Shown: positions 45,797 through 57,849, counted from the stretch's first letter. The stretch: 64,000 nt of DNA from Salvator merianae (GCA_003586115.2 QVOM02000034.1:109407610-109471609); one strand, 5' to 3'. Numbers and translations: made by a program. Notes: a model not told the origin generated them from the sequence alone.

Positions 45797-46170
45797 CATT
45801 CCAAGGTGGAACAATCCCCACGGTGCGGTGGCCATCCACACTGCGTGGGCTGGAACAACCCAGAAACAGGTTTCCAGCACTCACAATGTGAATACTGGCT
45901 GTCCCGCCATGACGGCGCTAAGAAAACGTCCAGCTGCTGTCATGGCAACTGGAATGTAGCGTGCGACTGCGTAGCCACAACCACAGCCACACCATATTGC
46001 AGCCTGCAGCGTTTGCACTATTGCATACTGGGAACAAGTTTGTGCTCCACAGCTAGTAGCAATCAGGGATGGCTGTAACCACTCCTGATCGCTAGGGTGT
46101 CCTCAGACTGCAGAAGCACTTCCCCAGTGAGCATGCAGACATTCACTAGAACATAAGTGCTAACAGGCCC
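45797..46170 (+). mobile_element. Family A MITE
   Basis: CAAGGTGGAACAATCCCCAC at the left (hairpin end partly lost), GCTGTCATGGCAACTGGAAT in the middle, and ACATAAGTGCTAACAGGCCC at the right. Confidence 0.5.
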
Positions 46171-46174
46171 CAGA

Positions 46175-46290
46175 AGTCTGTGACTGGTCCGGAGGAACCT
46201 TTTGAACTTCGTGGCTGAGCCTAAATTTGACCCAGGTCTACCTTCCGCTAATCAGACCCATGACAGCCATTATACTATATTTGCTGTCTC
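46175..46290 (-). mobile_element. MIR-like SINE remnant (minus)
   Basis: GTCTGTGACTGGTCCGGAGG, then TTCGTGGCTGAGCCTAAATT and TGACCCAGGTCTACCTTCC, resembles the MIR/CORE-SINE tRNA end on the minus strand. Confidence 0.45.
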
Positions 46291-47603
46291 ATACGGTATG
46301 GGAACTAAACATGAATTATGGCTGAGTGCATGAAAATGAGGCTCGTAAAGCTCATCAAAGCTATCATCAAAGCAGTTCTACAAGAGTGTCATTTTGTGGT
46401 CTCTAGGGTCTATTTTTATCTCTAAGTGTGAGTTGGGTGGGTGTGTTAAACCTAGGACCTGTCAGGAACAAACAGCAAGACCTAAGTTTATTCTGATACT
46501 TAATTGTTTTCGATACCAGTACTGTAATGACCTCACTTAACAACTAGGGTGAGAAATCTTCTACCTCTGTTTGTGTTTATACCTGTTCGTTTTTGTCTCA
46601 GTCTGATCTACAGTGTAGTGATCTTATCTGTGGCTCCAAATTCTCCCCCTTATGAAAGACAGACAAAACAAACTTAGATAATCCCATAAACATACAATGC
46701 AGGTTTGTTTCTCCCTCTCTGTAATTGCTGCATCTCCACAGACTGACTTAATTTATTATCAGCAGGAAGGAGCAGGACCTGCTTTTTGAGGAGACATTTG
46801 AAAAGGCATTCAGTGCAGGTTTCATTTTATCCACAAAATATACAACTGCTGCTTGTAATGGAGATGGGGAAAAGAAGATTTAATACTGTTTAATACTGTT
46901 TTCATGACCTCTTGAATTGAGTATAATTCTGGGGTAAAAATGTGGGTCAAGAAAGCAAACTTCAGCAGCAGCTGTTGACTCAATGAAATATGGGGCTTTG
47001 TCTGGTAACTGTAATTTTTCGCCATATAAGACCCATATTTTTTCCAAAATAAGTTCTCCTAAAATCACCCTGTCCAATTTTTTCATTTATTTCTCCTAAA
47101 TTTTCCTTGGCAAAATATAAGTGTGTCTGATATGCAGGGCTACTGGATAAAAATCTCTGCATTCTATCCTATTTATCCTATGCATTCTATTTATACATTC
47201 TATCACTTTATCCTATGCATCCCTTTTGTTCCAATTATTTAAATAAATTAAATAGCGTGTGAGCATACTAATAGCAGAATAGAGGGGGAAATCATAGAAC
47301 ATGTGGGACTTGGAATCAATTGTTTAGTGTGAAATGGTCCTGTGCATTCTATTCTATTTTCCCCCCAATCTTTTGTCTTTTCACATCCCCTGCCACCAAA
47401 TCGAAGTATGCATTGTCCATAACTAGTTGTTTAGTAGGGAGTTTCTTTCTAAATATTTGTTTAATACTTCTGCAATCTTGGATTTTCTGAAGAGGCCGAT
47501 ACCTCTTTCTTCTGAATGGAAGGTATCACTATGTTTATGTAACGAAGACCTCTTGGGAGAACTTAAAGTGCTGTTGATATATTTGATATCCAAAAATAGT
47601 GCA

Positions 47604-48628
47604 AGGCTGCGTTCCGACACGGCATTTAATCAGTTTACAGGCCGTCTTCAGTTCCCGCTGTCCCAACATGATCTTGCCGTTCCGTAATTTTTATGGATTA
47701 AATTGGCGAAATCCGGATTACTTTGTCTTCGGATTTAATGAACTCTCAAGCCGTTCCAGATCGCTAGCGCGCTTTACTTTGTGCTGTGGGCACGGGGAAA
47801 GCGATTATTTGAGAGGGACCGTACTGTTTTGGGGGGCGTGCAGAGGGAGGGATCCCCATTTTGTGCCGTCCAATGAGAGACTTTGTGGGTGGGCAGGAAG
47901 CACATTAGTTTCCTCTGCCTCCATTATCCCCCCTTCCCTCACTGCCAGGGGAAAAGAAATCGTCCTCCTTCTTCGCTAAGCTGCGGTCCTGCCAGGAAGA
48001 AATTAAAGGCTTTCGCCACTTCCGTCTGCTCTTTAAAGGAAAAAATAAACTGCGCCTGTTTGGAGTTTTGTCTGGTCAGCACACAGTTAAAATTAGTAGA
48101 GCCCCCCCACGTTCCCTCCCCCCTTTTTCCCTTTGTTATGGACCTCTCCCGCTACTTTTAAATTGCGCAGTTGCGCTAAAGTGAAACAGCAGGATAGCAG
48201 AACTGCGCATTTCAAAAGCTTAGTTTTTTAAAGTTCATAGTTTTAAAGTGAACGTAGTTTTTAAGTTCTGCTTCGGTAGACAGAGGCTGCAGGGAGGAGT
48301 AAATGGCAAATGACTAGTAATGCTGCCAAGTTAATCCATGTTCTGAGGCAGCAGTGGGGACATGCAGAGAGCGGAGCTTTACTTTCCCGCCCCTGTGACG
48401 TCAAGGTTTGAACGTTGGGACTGCAGCCAATCGCTGACTGCATAGGGAGGAGAATTTGATGAGGGGTGGAGGCAGAAAGGGTACTGCCAAGCACGGGAAA
48501 TATCAGTGTGGGAACGAGCAAGTACGAATTGACTCCATGTTAAATTGTAACTGTGGGAATGACCAGAAGACGAATTCACTGCGTGTACTCTTCTATACGG
48601 ATTACATTGACGATGTCCGACCGCGGCC
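47604..48628 (-). mobile_element. 1.0-kb DNA-transposon-like element, copy 2 (inverted)
   Basis: Inverted copy of the 1838-3003 element. On the + strand it starts GGCTGCGTTCCGACACGG and ends GACATC... style sequence mirrored as CGATGTCCGACCGCGGCC, so terminal inverted repeats of roughly 20-25 bp with mismatches are visible. It is GC- and CpG-richer than copy 1. It contains a compact promoter-like cluster absent from copy 1: TTTCCCGCCCC (E2F/GC-box-like), a perfect TGACGTCA (CRE) at 48396-48403 and CAGCCAATCG (CCAAT box) at 48425-48434. The element has no long open frame. Its superfamily is unresolved. Confidence 0.6.
48384..48436. promoter_or_regulatory. Promoter-like motif cluster (E2F/GC-box, CRE, CCAAT)
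   Basis: Within about 50 bases there are ACTTTCCCGCCCC, TGACGTCA and GCCAATCG. The spacing is typical of proximal promoters of housekeeping or cell-cycle genes. It lies inside a mobile element in intron 13. No linked transcript or TATA box is evident, and activity is unknown. Confidence 0.35.
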
Positions 48629-48701
48629 CAAGTTTCTTGACTTAGGGGTACAGTATTTGTATTTTGAACTTAGGTAAAAAATTTATTCTTGTTTCACTAT
48701 G

Positions 48702-49058
48702 ACCCCATCTAGACGGAGGGAATATAACACCATTTCAGCACCACTGTGGTGGGATTGCCACACATATCTGTGGCAACCCCACTATAGTTATGCTATATCC
48801 CCCATAAAACGCACAATAGCCTATTTCCTGTGGACAGCATGTATGTGCGGCAGCTGAAAAGATGGCTGTGCATGTGCAGTAGTCACGATTGTGCACTTCC
48901 GGGTATTTGGCACTGGCAAAATAGTGTGCATCACTAAAAAGCACACAGAAAGTGCAGGTCACCATGCTTTCTAGCTAACAGATGATAATTCCAGAGGGAC
49001 TTTTCTCCAGAATATCACCTGTTAGCACAATATTCAGCTGGCTCCTGGAGCCAGCCTC
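48702..49058 (+). mobile_element. Family D MITE
   Basis: CCCCATCTAGACGGAGGGAA start and ATTCAGCTGGCTCCTGGAGC end. GGGATTGCCACACATATCTG with inverse GGCAACCCCACTATAG inside. Confidence 0.55.
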
Positions 49059-49094
49059 TTACTTCTCTCAAAAATTCTGGAAAGTGCTGCCTAA

Positions 49095-49420
49095 GCTGCA
49101 CTGTCTTTAAGATCTGCAGATGAGTCCCTCCTGATTGTACTACCACCTTCAGTAGCTAAAGGTTTGTGGGATAGGGCCTTCTTGGTGGTAGCCCACAGGC
49201 TATGTTATAGTCTCCCCTCTAAGACGCGTCAGGCATCTTCATTATATACATTTAGAAGACTAGCAGAGATGCTCCTATTTAGCTTGGCCTTTGACTTCCC
49301 CTCCTCACTTCTAAGCTCTGTGTTGTTTTTAATGGGCTCTTTTTAATTTGTTTTTACAGTTGTAACCCGCCCTGAGACCTTCCGGTACAGGGTGGGATTA
49401 AAATATAAATAAATAAAGTT
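49095..49420 (+). mobile_element. LINE 3' end (L2/CR1-like)
   Basis: Resembles the 17400-17750 LINE 3' region: GGGCCTTCTTGGTGGTAGCC, then TTAGAAGACTAGCAGAGATG, the end GTAACCCGCCCTGAGACCTT, and a final TATAAATAAATAAAG tail. Confidence 0.6.
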
Positions 49421-49853
49421 TCTCTGCTTGAGGCAACTCAGTACAAGAAATGGTGCCCTCCACCCACGTACAGAAAGCAGGAAACCACTCTGTGTATTAG
49501 TTTGCACATGAACAAGGGCTTTTAGTTCACATGAAAGGCTGTGCTGCAGAGATTTTGGATGATACTTTTGGTTTTGATGTATCTGCACCTACTAGCATCC
49601 TTGGCCTAGGAGCAACTCTTGCACATGCACAGTGAATCTTCGAAAAGAGGTCTAAAACATCTAGAGAAAGCTCAATATGAAACTAGCTTCTTGGCACAGC
49701 TGCTTACACACTCAGTTCTACTATTCATTGCCGCTACTCACTGCTAGAACAACAGGTTCAGTCCTCAATATCTCCAGCTCTGGGGATAATCTTGTCTGAA
49801 ACCCTTGATGGCTGTTGCCAGTTAATGCTGAGAATTTTGATCGATGAGTCTAA

Positions 49854-50229
49854 GGGCCTTTTGTCACTTTCCTTTGGGCTGATCTACAGTGTAGACTACA
49901 GGCCTCCCTTCTGCGTTGTAGACCAGTCCAAGGGAGGTCTACAGGTGAACCAGCAGTGCCTGATTTGGAACATGGAGGCATGCAGAAGGTGCCACACCTC
50001 CGTTTTCTGGACTACTGGGAGGATAATTTCAGTGACACAGCAAAGCACTCTGTCCAAGTGGCTCCCCAGGGCTCCAAGGCTGGGAACTTTTCTTTCTAGT
50101 CCTTTGAAGCTCTCACAGGCAGGTAACGAAGATCATTGAGCTTCATGTCCAGTGCAGAGGCTGGTCTGGACCAGTAGGTTGGCCTAGACCCACTGATCCA
50201 AATCATGGCTTTTGAGTGCAGAAAGGCCC
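49854..50229. mobile_element. Family B MITE, complete, TAA target duplication
   Basis: GGGCCTTTTGTCACTTTCC at the left and GAGTGCAGAAAGGCCC at the right, flanked exactly by TAA (49851-49853 and 50230-50232). 376 bp, no gene. GGGCC ends plus a TAA duplication are the PIF/Harbinger hallmark. Confidence 0.7.
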
Positions 50230-50339
50230 TAAAATTCAGCATGAAGTGGATTCATATGGGAATGATTCTTAAACCACTTTTTTATTCTCAGTGCATATTG
50301 GCCTTTCTTTTCCTTTCATTCTGCTTTGGAAAACAACTC

Positions 50340-50800
50340 ATTCCATTCTAAAATGACGACCAAAATGGTGAGTGGTCTGCAAACCATGTCCTATGAGGAA
50401 TGGTTAAAGGACCTAGGAATGTTTAGCCTGCAGAAGAGAAGACTGAGAGGAGATATGATAGCTGTTTTCAAGTATCTGAAGGGCTGTCACAGTGCAGAAG
50501 GATTGGCCCTATTCTCAGTTGCACAAGAAGGAAGGACTAGAAACAATGGGATGAAAATTCAAGGGAGTAGATACAGGCTAGATATTAGGAAAAACTTTCT
50601 GACCGTAAGGGCAATCAGTCACTGGAACAGGTTACCACAGGAGGTGGTGGGCTCTCCTTCGCTGGAGATCTTCAAGGAAAGGCTGGACAGATATCTGTCT
50701 GGGATGCTTTAGTGAATCGTGCATTGAGCAGGGGGTTGGACTCGATGACCCTGGAGGTCCCTTCCAACTCTATGATTCTATGATTCTATGATTCAATGTT
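50340..50800 (+). mobile_element. CR1-type LINE 3' end
   Basis: The + frame encodes LGMFSLQKRRLRGDMIAVFK, then YLKGCHSAE, and SHWNRLPQEVVGSPSLEIFK, the C-terminal part of CR1/L3-family ORF2. The short 3' untranslated region has GGACTCGATGACCCTGGAGG and the diagnostic ATTCTATG octamer repeats (50770-50796). The frame is open for over 100 codons, so this copy is not very old. It is 5' truncated. Confidence 0.85.
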
Positions 50801-50819
50801 TTTCCTCTTTCTTGTACAG

Positions 50820-51042
50820 CTTCATGGTTACGCTGAACCGTTCCTTCCCCATCTTCATGGTGCTGGCTTGGATCTACTCAGTTTCCATGATAGTCAAGAG
50901 CATTGTTCTGGAAAAAGAAATGAGGCTGAAGGAAGCCATGAAGAGCAGGGGGGTCTCGAATGGGGTGATCTGGTTCACATGGTTCCTAGACAGCTTCATC
51001 ATGATGGCCGTGAGCACATTTCTCCTGACAGCTCTCATTATG
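50820..51042 (+). CDS. ABCA4: ABCA4 exon 14 (TM2, coupling helix, TM3)
   Basis: Coding exon for about residues 646-720. It contains transmembrane helix 2 ([17 protein letters not shown]), the cytoplasmic coupling segment [19 protein letters not shown], and helix 3 ([16 protein letters not shown] and following). Arg653 in LNRSFPIF, which binds the substrate phosphate in human ABCA4, is kept. The acceptor CTTGTACAG ends at 50819 and the donor GTAAGC starts at 51043. The length of 223 bp equals human exon 14. A CR1 retrotransposon 3' end with its 8-bp repeat tail finishes about 25 bases upstream, so it lies in the branch-point and pyrimidine-tract region of this exon. Confidence 0.97.
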
Positions 51043-52059
51043 GTAAGCATCACCTGGGGTGGGCAGCTACTTTTCTTCTCATTTCATTCTTTTCGAAGGC
51101 CCAGACGTGCCATTCTGCACTTGCACTGCAGGTATCGGGAAGAGAAAAAAAAGAGAACTATACATCAAAACAGAGAAAGAGAGAGACATACTGAAGGTCT
51201 GGCCTGTTTTGAGCACGTAGCAGCAGGCACATTCCTGTGTGTAACCCCCAAAGGCAGCATCCGCGCTTGTCAGAGATAGATAAATTCACTCCCGAGACTC
51301 GCAAGATTGCCTTCGTGACAGTGCCTTCAGGTTGGATTAGGGTTGACAGGTCACATTTCTAAACATTGCATTCATTTCTGAAAAGCTTCTGTTCCCTCAT
51401 TGCGAGATCTTCTGTTTGAAACCTAGCACAAGGCCTATCTGCTCCAACTCATTCATCCCTGGCACTGTTTATATGGATATAAACATGGCTATAAGTGATA
51501 CTCTGCACTGGTAATTAGGAAAAGGAAGACAAAGAGGTATACCACTAAAATGCTTCTGCTCACTGGGACATCAAATGTTTGTTTTCATTTTGAAAAAAAC
51601 TTCTTCTGTTTGTGCTGCAGTTGCAAATCTGTATTTCTGACTGTTTTGTTGGTTTTCTAATCACTTTGCTCTCTTCCCGACATGATGTTGCTTTGCAAAA
51701 TAACTTTCACGGTGAAAGTGATTGTAGAGATGTGTGTGGCACAGATGTGCCAAATATGGCCGACATCCCGTGATGGGGATTAATTGTCATGGTAACACTA
51801 ATGAACTAGCTTGAAGAGTCACATAACAAGCGGTGCTTTGAATGTTTGGAAATTGTTACCTGTTTAATGAATGTTGTAACATAATTGCTATTGTGTTTGG
51901 GACTTCACTTTGAGACAACGTTTCTTCTTGAATGGTAAAAGTGTTCTTGTGTATGAATGGGGAGGGTTTCTTCTCATGAAGAGAAAATAAAAAGCACACA
52001 GTGAACTTTAATAATGATGATGGATATTAGAGTGCAACCTCCTCTGAAGCAGAATGTCA

Positions 52060-52260
52060 GGCCACGCCCACACTGAGCTGGTAGACCAGACCAGCACCAC
52101 CACCCCAAAATACCTTGTCCACACTATGGAGCATTCTGCTAGTAGGCAACTCCATCCACATTGAATGAGGTGCTGGAGCAGGCTACAGTGCAAAAATGAC
52201 TGTCCATGAAGCATTCCAGCTGAAATACTGGACCAGCAGCTCATGTGCAGAAGGCCTCTC
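52060..52260. mobile_element. Family B-related MITE fragment
   Basis: GAGCTGGTAGACCAGACCAG at the left, a run around ATCCACATTGAATGAGGTGC, and GGACCAGCAGCTCATGTGCA at the right. Confidence 0.45.
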
Positions 52261-53212
52261 ACAGCATAGATTTTCTTTCACACTATTTATAAATTGCGAT
52301 CATGGATCTCCAAAAACGTTTCCGTGATTTCCTGTAACGCTTTTTGCTGCTGCCAAATGCAGAGGTCGGAGGTGAAGCCTGCAAGCTTCCCGGTCCAGCA
52401 CACATTTCTCCATTTGTCTTTCAGCCGTGAGGAAGTTGCTTGTGTAGATGTTTTCTTAAAAAGTGACTTCTGAGTGTAATTTTGTGAGACTTTGTGAGTT
52501 TTGACTGGTTTTTGAGTGGTTTTGTGTGTGTTTTAAGCTTCTGAGTGATTTTAGTGCTTTAAAGTATAGGATAGGGGAGTAGGAGTAGGTCACTGGTGTG
52601 TGTGGTTTCCTGAATTTTTAGTGCTTTTTTACTGGTTTTATATGCCTTTCTGTTACCCTCAGACGTTTGGATGAAGTGTGGGATATAAATTCTTAAATAA
52701 ATAAATAACTGTGTGCACTATCAGTGAGCACAGCGGGCAGGCAATTAAAACCCATAGGGTGGCCTCAACTTTCAGGGAAGTGGCACTGTCAACATTGCCT
52801 TTCTTTGCAGCTCCACAGTCATTCCACTTGGAGCAACATGCAAATGCAATAATTTTGCATCTTTTCCTCGGAGGCCTTTCCTAGGACCAGCGTTTAGAAA
52901 CAGCCATCTTTGACCATCTGTTGTATTAGATTTTTGTATTGTTTGTTCGTGCCGGATGTGGACCTCTTATTGTTAATACTGTTCTATTTTTTTTTCTTTG
53001 TTTTTCACTGTCATAAGACTTTATTTGGCATTTGGCTTCCTCTTATTATAACAACAGTGTCCTTTTGATGCTTTGTGATCCACTGTGTTCTAAAATGAAG
53101 AAAAAGTCTTCCTTGATAAAGATGGCTTGGAAAACTGGAATCTTACCTCTTACCAGAGGTCAACTATTTGTAAAATAACTATTATTGGAAGCAGATTTCA
53201 GTAAAGAAAACT

Positions 53213-53400
53213 TTTATGATTTATTTGATTTATTTACGTAGAGGATTTATCTGCAACCCTATACCTCAGCCCCAGGGTGGTTAATAACATAAAATATACT
53301 ACTTATTAAAAGCTAAGCTTAAATAAAATATACTAAAATATAATTAAATATGCTAAATACCAAAAGCTAAGTTAAACAGAACAATTTTCACGAGGTGACA
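53213..53400 (-). mobile_element. LINE 3' end remnant (minus)
   Basis: GATTTATTTGATTTATTTAC followed by CCTCAGCCCCAGGGTGGTTA and A-rich DNA, matching the pattern of the 39105 LINE end. Confidence 0.45.
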
Positions 53401-53864
53401 TTGAGTAGTTATTCTCTCGGAGCAGTATCAGTATTTTGAACTAAAATTATACGTTAGCTTTACAATCTATCTTTATTTATCCTTGATCCACTTTGTCTGG
53501 TTTTTAAGTGTTTGCTTAAAGCTGAAAACATGTGTATTGCAGTCTCTTGACTTTTTACCCCTAGTGTTGAGCAAATACTATTGACTGCCCTACGTCCTGC
53601 ACTTTGAGGGCCCCTGAACTTCAATGTCTGCTGATATTTAGGGGCTGAGACTGATGGCGGCCGCATACTGTTACCTGGCTGTTTCGGAACTGGTTCCAGA
53701 ATGGTGATCAGCAACGAGAAATAAGGAAGTTGTTGAAAAAATGGAAGAAACACAGCCAAGAACAGAGGAAGAAAGGAGATTGGTAGAGAGGAATGAGGTA
53801 GAGAATTAGCCTCGGCATTGGCACCTCCTAGAATGCTTGTGAAGCTGTTCTTGAGATTGCTGCA

Positions 53865-54340
53865 TCCGCACTGGGCTGGGGGACTGGTCCAGCGGCTGGT
53901 TGAACAGCTCATCCACACTGCAGACTAGTTTACTGGACAGACATGGCTCCAGTGGGACGCCGGATCCACATGGGATGAGGGGTTGTGGAGGCCTGTGGCA
54001 CAAAAACAGCATCATAGCCCACTCCAACAGGAGACCGCTTGAGAGGCCTCTCCGAAGCTTTCGGCTGTGGGGGACTGGACAAGATGCTCCCCAAAGTAGC
54101 CCCAGAAGTGTGCTGCTTTTGGGTGCCTGGCTAAAACAGCCCTGGCTGGCAATTTCAGACACTGGAAGTGAAAGTTCCCAGCCTCTGAAGTTGGGCTGGG
54201 CCAAGGGCAATATGGATGCCCTTGGAACAGGACACCAGCTGTCCTGTTCATCTGGGGCCGGATTACTCTTCTGCCAGGGAGAGATTCCTGGATCCAAATG
54301 TAACTCCCTCTCCCTCTCTCTCTCTAGCTTTGACATGCTA
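53865..54340 (+). mobile_element. Family B-like MITE
   Basis: TGCATCCGCACTGGGCTGGG at the left. It shares GTGGCACAAAAACAGCATCA and AGCCCACTCCAACAGGAGAC with 230-470, so the two belong to one subfamily. A CT-rich run (TCCCTCTCCCTCTCTCTCTC) is at the right. The overlapping open frames of 170-190 codons are non-coding shadows. Confidence 0.5.
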
Positions 54341-54973
54341 GTAACCTGTCACGTTTCTATTACCTATAGAAAGTTCAGAGACACCAGTGATTGTCAGTTC
54401 TCTTACAGAAGTTTATGCCAGCACTGGCATAATTCCTGTAGTAATTGGCTGTGTTTACTGGGCTGTTCCACTTACTACTAGATTCATGTGCCATTCTTTC
54501 TTGGACAGGAATAATTACACTTAATGCTAATAATTGCTGTCGCACATGAATGAGCATACATCCTGTGTGGGAGACAGCAATAATTGTGGCCTATTACCAT
54601 TTATAACTCTTTGTCAGAAATAGTTGTGTACATGCAACAGACCCAAATATCTATCCCATTAGATGAGATAAGCTTAGTATCTGGTCAAAGTTCAACTATT
54701 CAATATAGTGCCATCATTAAGGTTTCTAAAACATTAAAGGAACAAGACCACCCTTGGTTAACTTGCAACACAGAGGTGTCTGGCAGATTCCATCACAGAT
54801 CTTTCTGGCTCCTGGTATGTGAGTGTCTTTAAGGAGCAAACACACTATTTCATTTTTCAAAAAGACAACAAGACAACAGGTTCCCTCTTCAACAGATCCT
54901 ATTTTCTTCTGAGTAAAAGGCAAAACAAGCACATTAGAAATGAGTTTCTGATAATTCTGTACTTAGGAATTAT

Positions 54974-55385
54974 GGGCCTTTTCACACTTTCCACTGTAGA
55001 ACAAAATAATTATCCTGTTCTAAGGTGAAACAGACCTCGCAGCACAACGACTGTCTGCACTATGAAGTCTTGGAACACAACACCAACAGGATAACAGAAA
55101 TCACAGTGCAAATACTGGCACCCTGTGCCATGACAGCAGCTGGGAAGCTTCTGACCTCTGCCATGGTGACAGGCAATGCTGCACACTGGTGCTGGCACAG
55201 CTGTGCCGTATAGCTGTGCGTTCACACCTGGAAGCAGGTGCTATACAGGGAACAGTACAGCTGCTCCCAGTACAGCTGTGGAGCACGATTTTGTGCTCCA
55301 CAGCAGGTAACTATCTGGAGCAGCTGTAGTCTTCTCTGCACTAGTCAAGTGCCTCTGCACTTGACTTTTCAAGTATGAAAAGGCA
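54974..55385 (+). mobile_element. Family A MITE
   Basis: GGGCCTTTTCACACTTTCCA start, with the foldback GTAGAACAAAATAATTATCC / TGTTCTAAGG. It ends AAGTATGAAAAGGC. It includes CATGGTGACAGGCAATGCTG and GCTGTGGAGCACGATTTTGT blocks. Confidence 0.6.
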
Positions 55386-55791
55386 TTGTATATCCATTTC
55401 CTATGAATTTGTGACTTCAAAGATATGTTAAACAGGGAGCAGGAAGAAAGAAAACCAGCTTTTGAGCTATACCCCAAGCATAGCCTTTGCACATGATGCA
55501 AGATTTTAGTCCACTGTGGATATTCAGCAGCTTTAGGCTGCAGTCCTGTATGCACTTACCTGGCAATAATGTCCATGGTAAAGCATGTGCTGTATGTGCT
55601 CTTTGTCTTGTAACAGAGTGATTGTCTCTTGATGAGGAGAAGGGCCACTTCACTGTTGGGGTGAACAATAACACCCCACTTCATTGGTAGCAATAGTTTT
55701 GTCATAATGCTAATGATTATTGAAAGGTAGCTTCTTTCATAGGTCCTGAAATAGGTCAGAAGGCACCCACGCATAGGATGAGCTCTGACTT

Positions 55792-56336
55792 TGAACCTTT
55801 CTGTACTTACTTTGTTTTGGTCTGGTTCAGTGGGTCTGGACCAGCAACACCTGCTGGTCTGGAACATGGCAAGGCATGGTCTGGAACAATGCTGTCTGCA
55901 GCACAGTGCTGGTGCGGACCAGTCCCTGCATCAGTCCTGAAGCTCACACGAGCTTCACAGCCGGGTTCCAAAGACTCTGAAAGGTTAGGACTGAAAGCTC
56001 CTAGCCTCGGAGCACATAGGGGACGCATTTTGGTGGCATGCTTTGGTGCGCTGCTAAAATGGGTCCACCAATAGTCAGAAATCAGAGACATGCCTTCTGC
56101 ATGCACCTCCATGCTCTGGACTAGTCTGGACTGGACCGCCAGTCGACCTCAATATTGAAGTCTACCAGTGATCTAGGTCAGGGCCTCCTGATCTGAATTA
56201 TGCTCTGTCTAATAAAGACAGTACATACCAGTAGTGGGCAGGCCTCATGGATCCACACTAAAGTGCAAACCAATGAGGCTCTGAAGGTGACTATGAGGGC
56301 TCCTAATACAAATCTAAGGCAAGTGCAGAAAGTCCC
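55792..56336 (+). mobile_element. Family B MITE
   Basis: CCTTTCTGTACTTACTTTGT at the left and GCAAGTGCAGAAAGTCCC at the right. It contains GGTCTGGTTCAGTGGGTCTG, the block GTGGCATGCTTTGGTGCGCT, and ATCCACACTAAAGTGCAAAC, shared with 15484-15874. Confidence 0.55.
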
Positions 56337-56860
56337 TTTGAGTACAGTAATTGCTTGAGGGAGATGCTTGTGCTGAAATCCTAGAAGCATCTTTCTTCAT
56401 ACCGATAAACTAGTGACTTAAATATTGTACAGCTTGGATGGAAGGCAACCCTGGACCCAGAGGCAGGATCAGGGCCTTGCCCACAACTCAGGCAAAGTTT
56501 GCATAAACAGTGTGTGATTCCTGTGAATAGTCTGCACAATAAGCTTGTTTCCTTTGAGCCTGGAACTTGTGCGATACCAGAGGAGGCTCTGTGGAAAACA
56601 CTTAGAGCAGATATCCCTATTTGGTTAGTGCTTCAGCAATGAACCAGCTGTCTGGAGACAAATCTCCTGCAGCATTTGGATTCCACTCTCTAATCCTGAG
56701 ATTGCTGTCCAATGGAATATGAAAGAAGAAATTGTTTTTCCAGGTATTTTTTTTTGACCTGACAGCACTGAAGCTGATGGGAATTCAAAGTCCTAGAAAT
56801 ATCTGGCGGGCCGTAGACTAGCCATTGCTTCTTTATCCTAGGTATATTTGCAGTAAGGCT

Positions 56861-57355
56861 GCATCCAGACAAGGCCTACAACACAGGATAATCCCAGAGC
56901 TATGTTAGGATTGCCTCATGTATCCATGGAAATCCCACATAGCCCCATGAAAAAGGAATCTCGCATTATCGCTGTTTGGGATAAACCAACTCCCACCACG
57001 GGTTTTTCCCAAATAGCAATATGGCTTTACCTCTCTAGACACTTCTTCCCAAGATCTTTGATCTGGAAATGGCCATCACACATGTGTGAAGCCAAAAATG
57101 GGCTGCAAATGGCTGCCACGCATGTGTGAGGGCTGCAGTCATGCACTTCTGAGGGTTTTGCACCCTCAAATGCCTGGATGTATGCAGTATGTCATCGTGC
57201 GAGCAAGTGTCCGGACAAGGTAAGTGTCCCCACTTGCACTGTGAGGTTGCCCTGCTGTTTGGCAGGAATGGGCAGGAATGGCAAGAGGAAACAGCGAGAG
57301 GCCAAACAAACTCACGTATTTTCTTCTCGCTGGAGGCAGCCCAGGAGTAGTTCTG
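56861..57355 (+). mobile_element. Family D MITE
   Basis: GGCTGCATCCAGACAAGGCC start and TCTCGCTGGAGGCAGCCCAG end. It has GCATTATCGCTGTTTGGGAT and the inverse-type block CGGGTTTTTCCCAAATAGC inside. Confidence 0.5.
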
Positions 57356-57849
57356 GATAATGGAAGTTACGGGATAGGAAGGAGCTTCTCAAACTCTGTG
57401 TCAACCCCAAAAGTCTGTTATACAATAAACTGAAACACAGAGCCCTTGATTTCATCTTCATCAGTATGGTGGGGGAAAAATGCAGTTTGTGAATGGTGGT
57501 TTTGTATCTCACTTGTGTTTAGTCCTGGCAACCAAACCAAACACTTGGTGTGGAGGTCCTCAAATTTTAAAAATATACTACATGGTCATATTTTTTTAAT
57601 TGCATGCAAAACAAAAGTTAGATAGATATCTTATTGCTTTGGCTGGAGTACAAATTTCTCCCATCCATAGTGATGGGAGTTAGATCACTCCTCTTGTGTG
57701 CTTTATCTGTAAATGATAATATATGAAAAACTGAAGGTTTTATGAACATTAACAGAAATGCAGATGGGACAGGGATGGAGATGAAGCAACTAATCAGCAG
57801 TGAGCAGGTAAGATCTCTGCTATGTCCCAAACAGAGATAATTAATTGGA

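Larger units (their letters stand above)
43638..50819 (+). other. ABCA4: ABCA4 intron 13
   Basis: GT-AG intron of about 7.2 kb. It carries a cluster of elements at 44369-46290 (families A and B, a hAT-like element and a SINE remnant), the minus-oriented 1.0-kb element at 47604-48628, a family D element (48702-49058), a LINE end (49095-49420), a family B element with TAA target duplication (49854-50229) and a CR1 3' end (50340-50800). I saw nothing recognisable in 43640-44365, 46295-47600 and 49425-49850. Confidence 0.8.

Noticed and set aside
50326..50712. 128-codon + strand frame as a host gene
   Set aside because: The protein is the C-terminal end of a CR1 LINE ORF2, confirmed by the octamer tail that follows.
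53806..54481. Overlapping 176- and 193-codon frames on opposite strands
   Set aside because: They lie in a GC-rich family B-like MITE with a related copy at 230-470. Opposite-strand overlap and repeat content argue against a gene.
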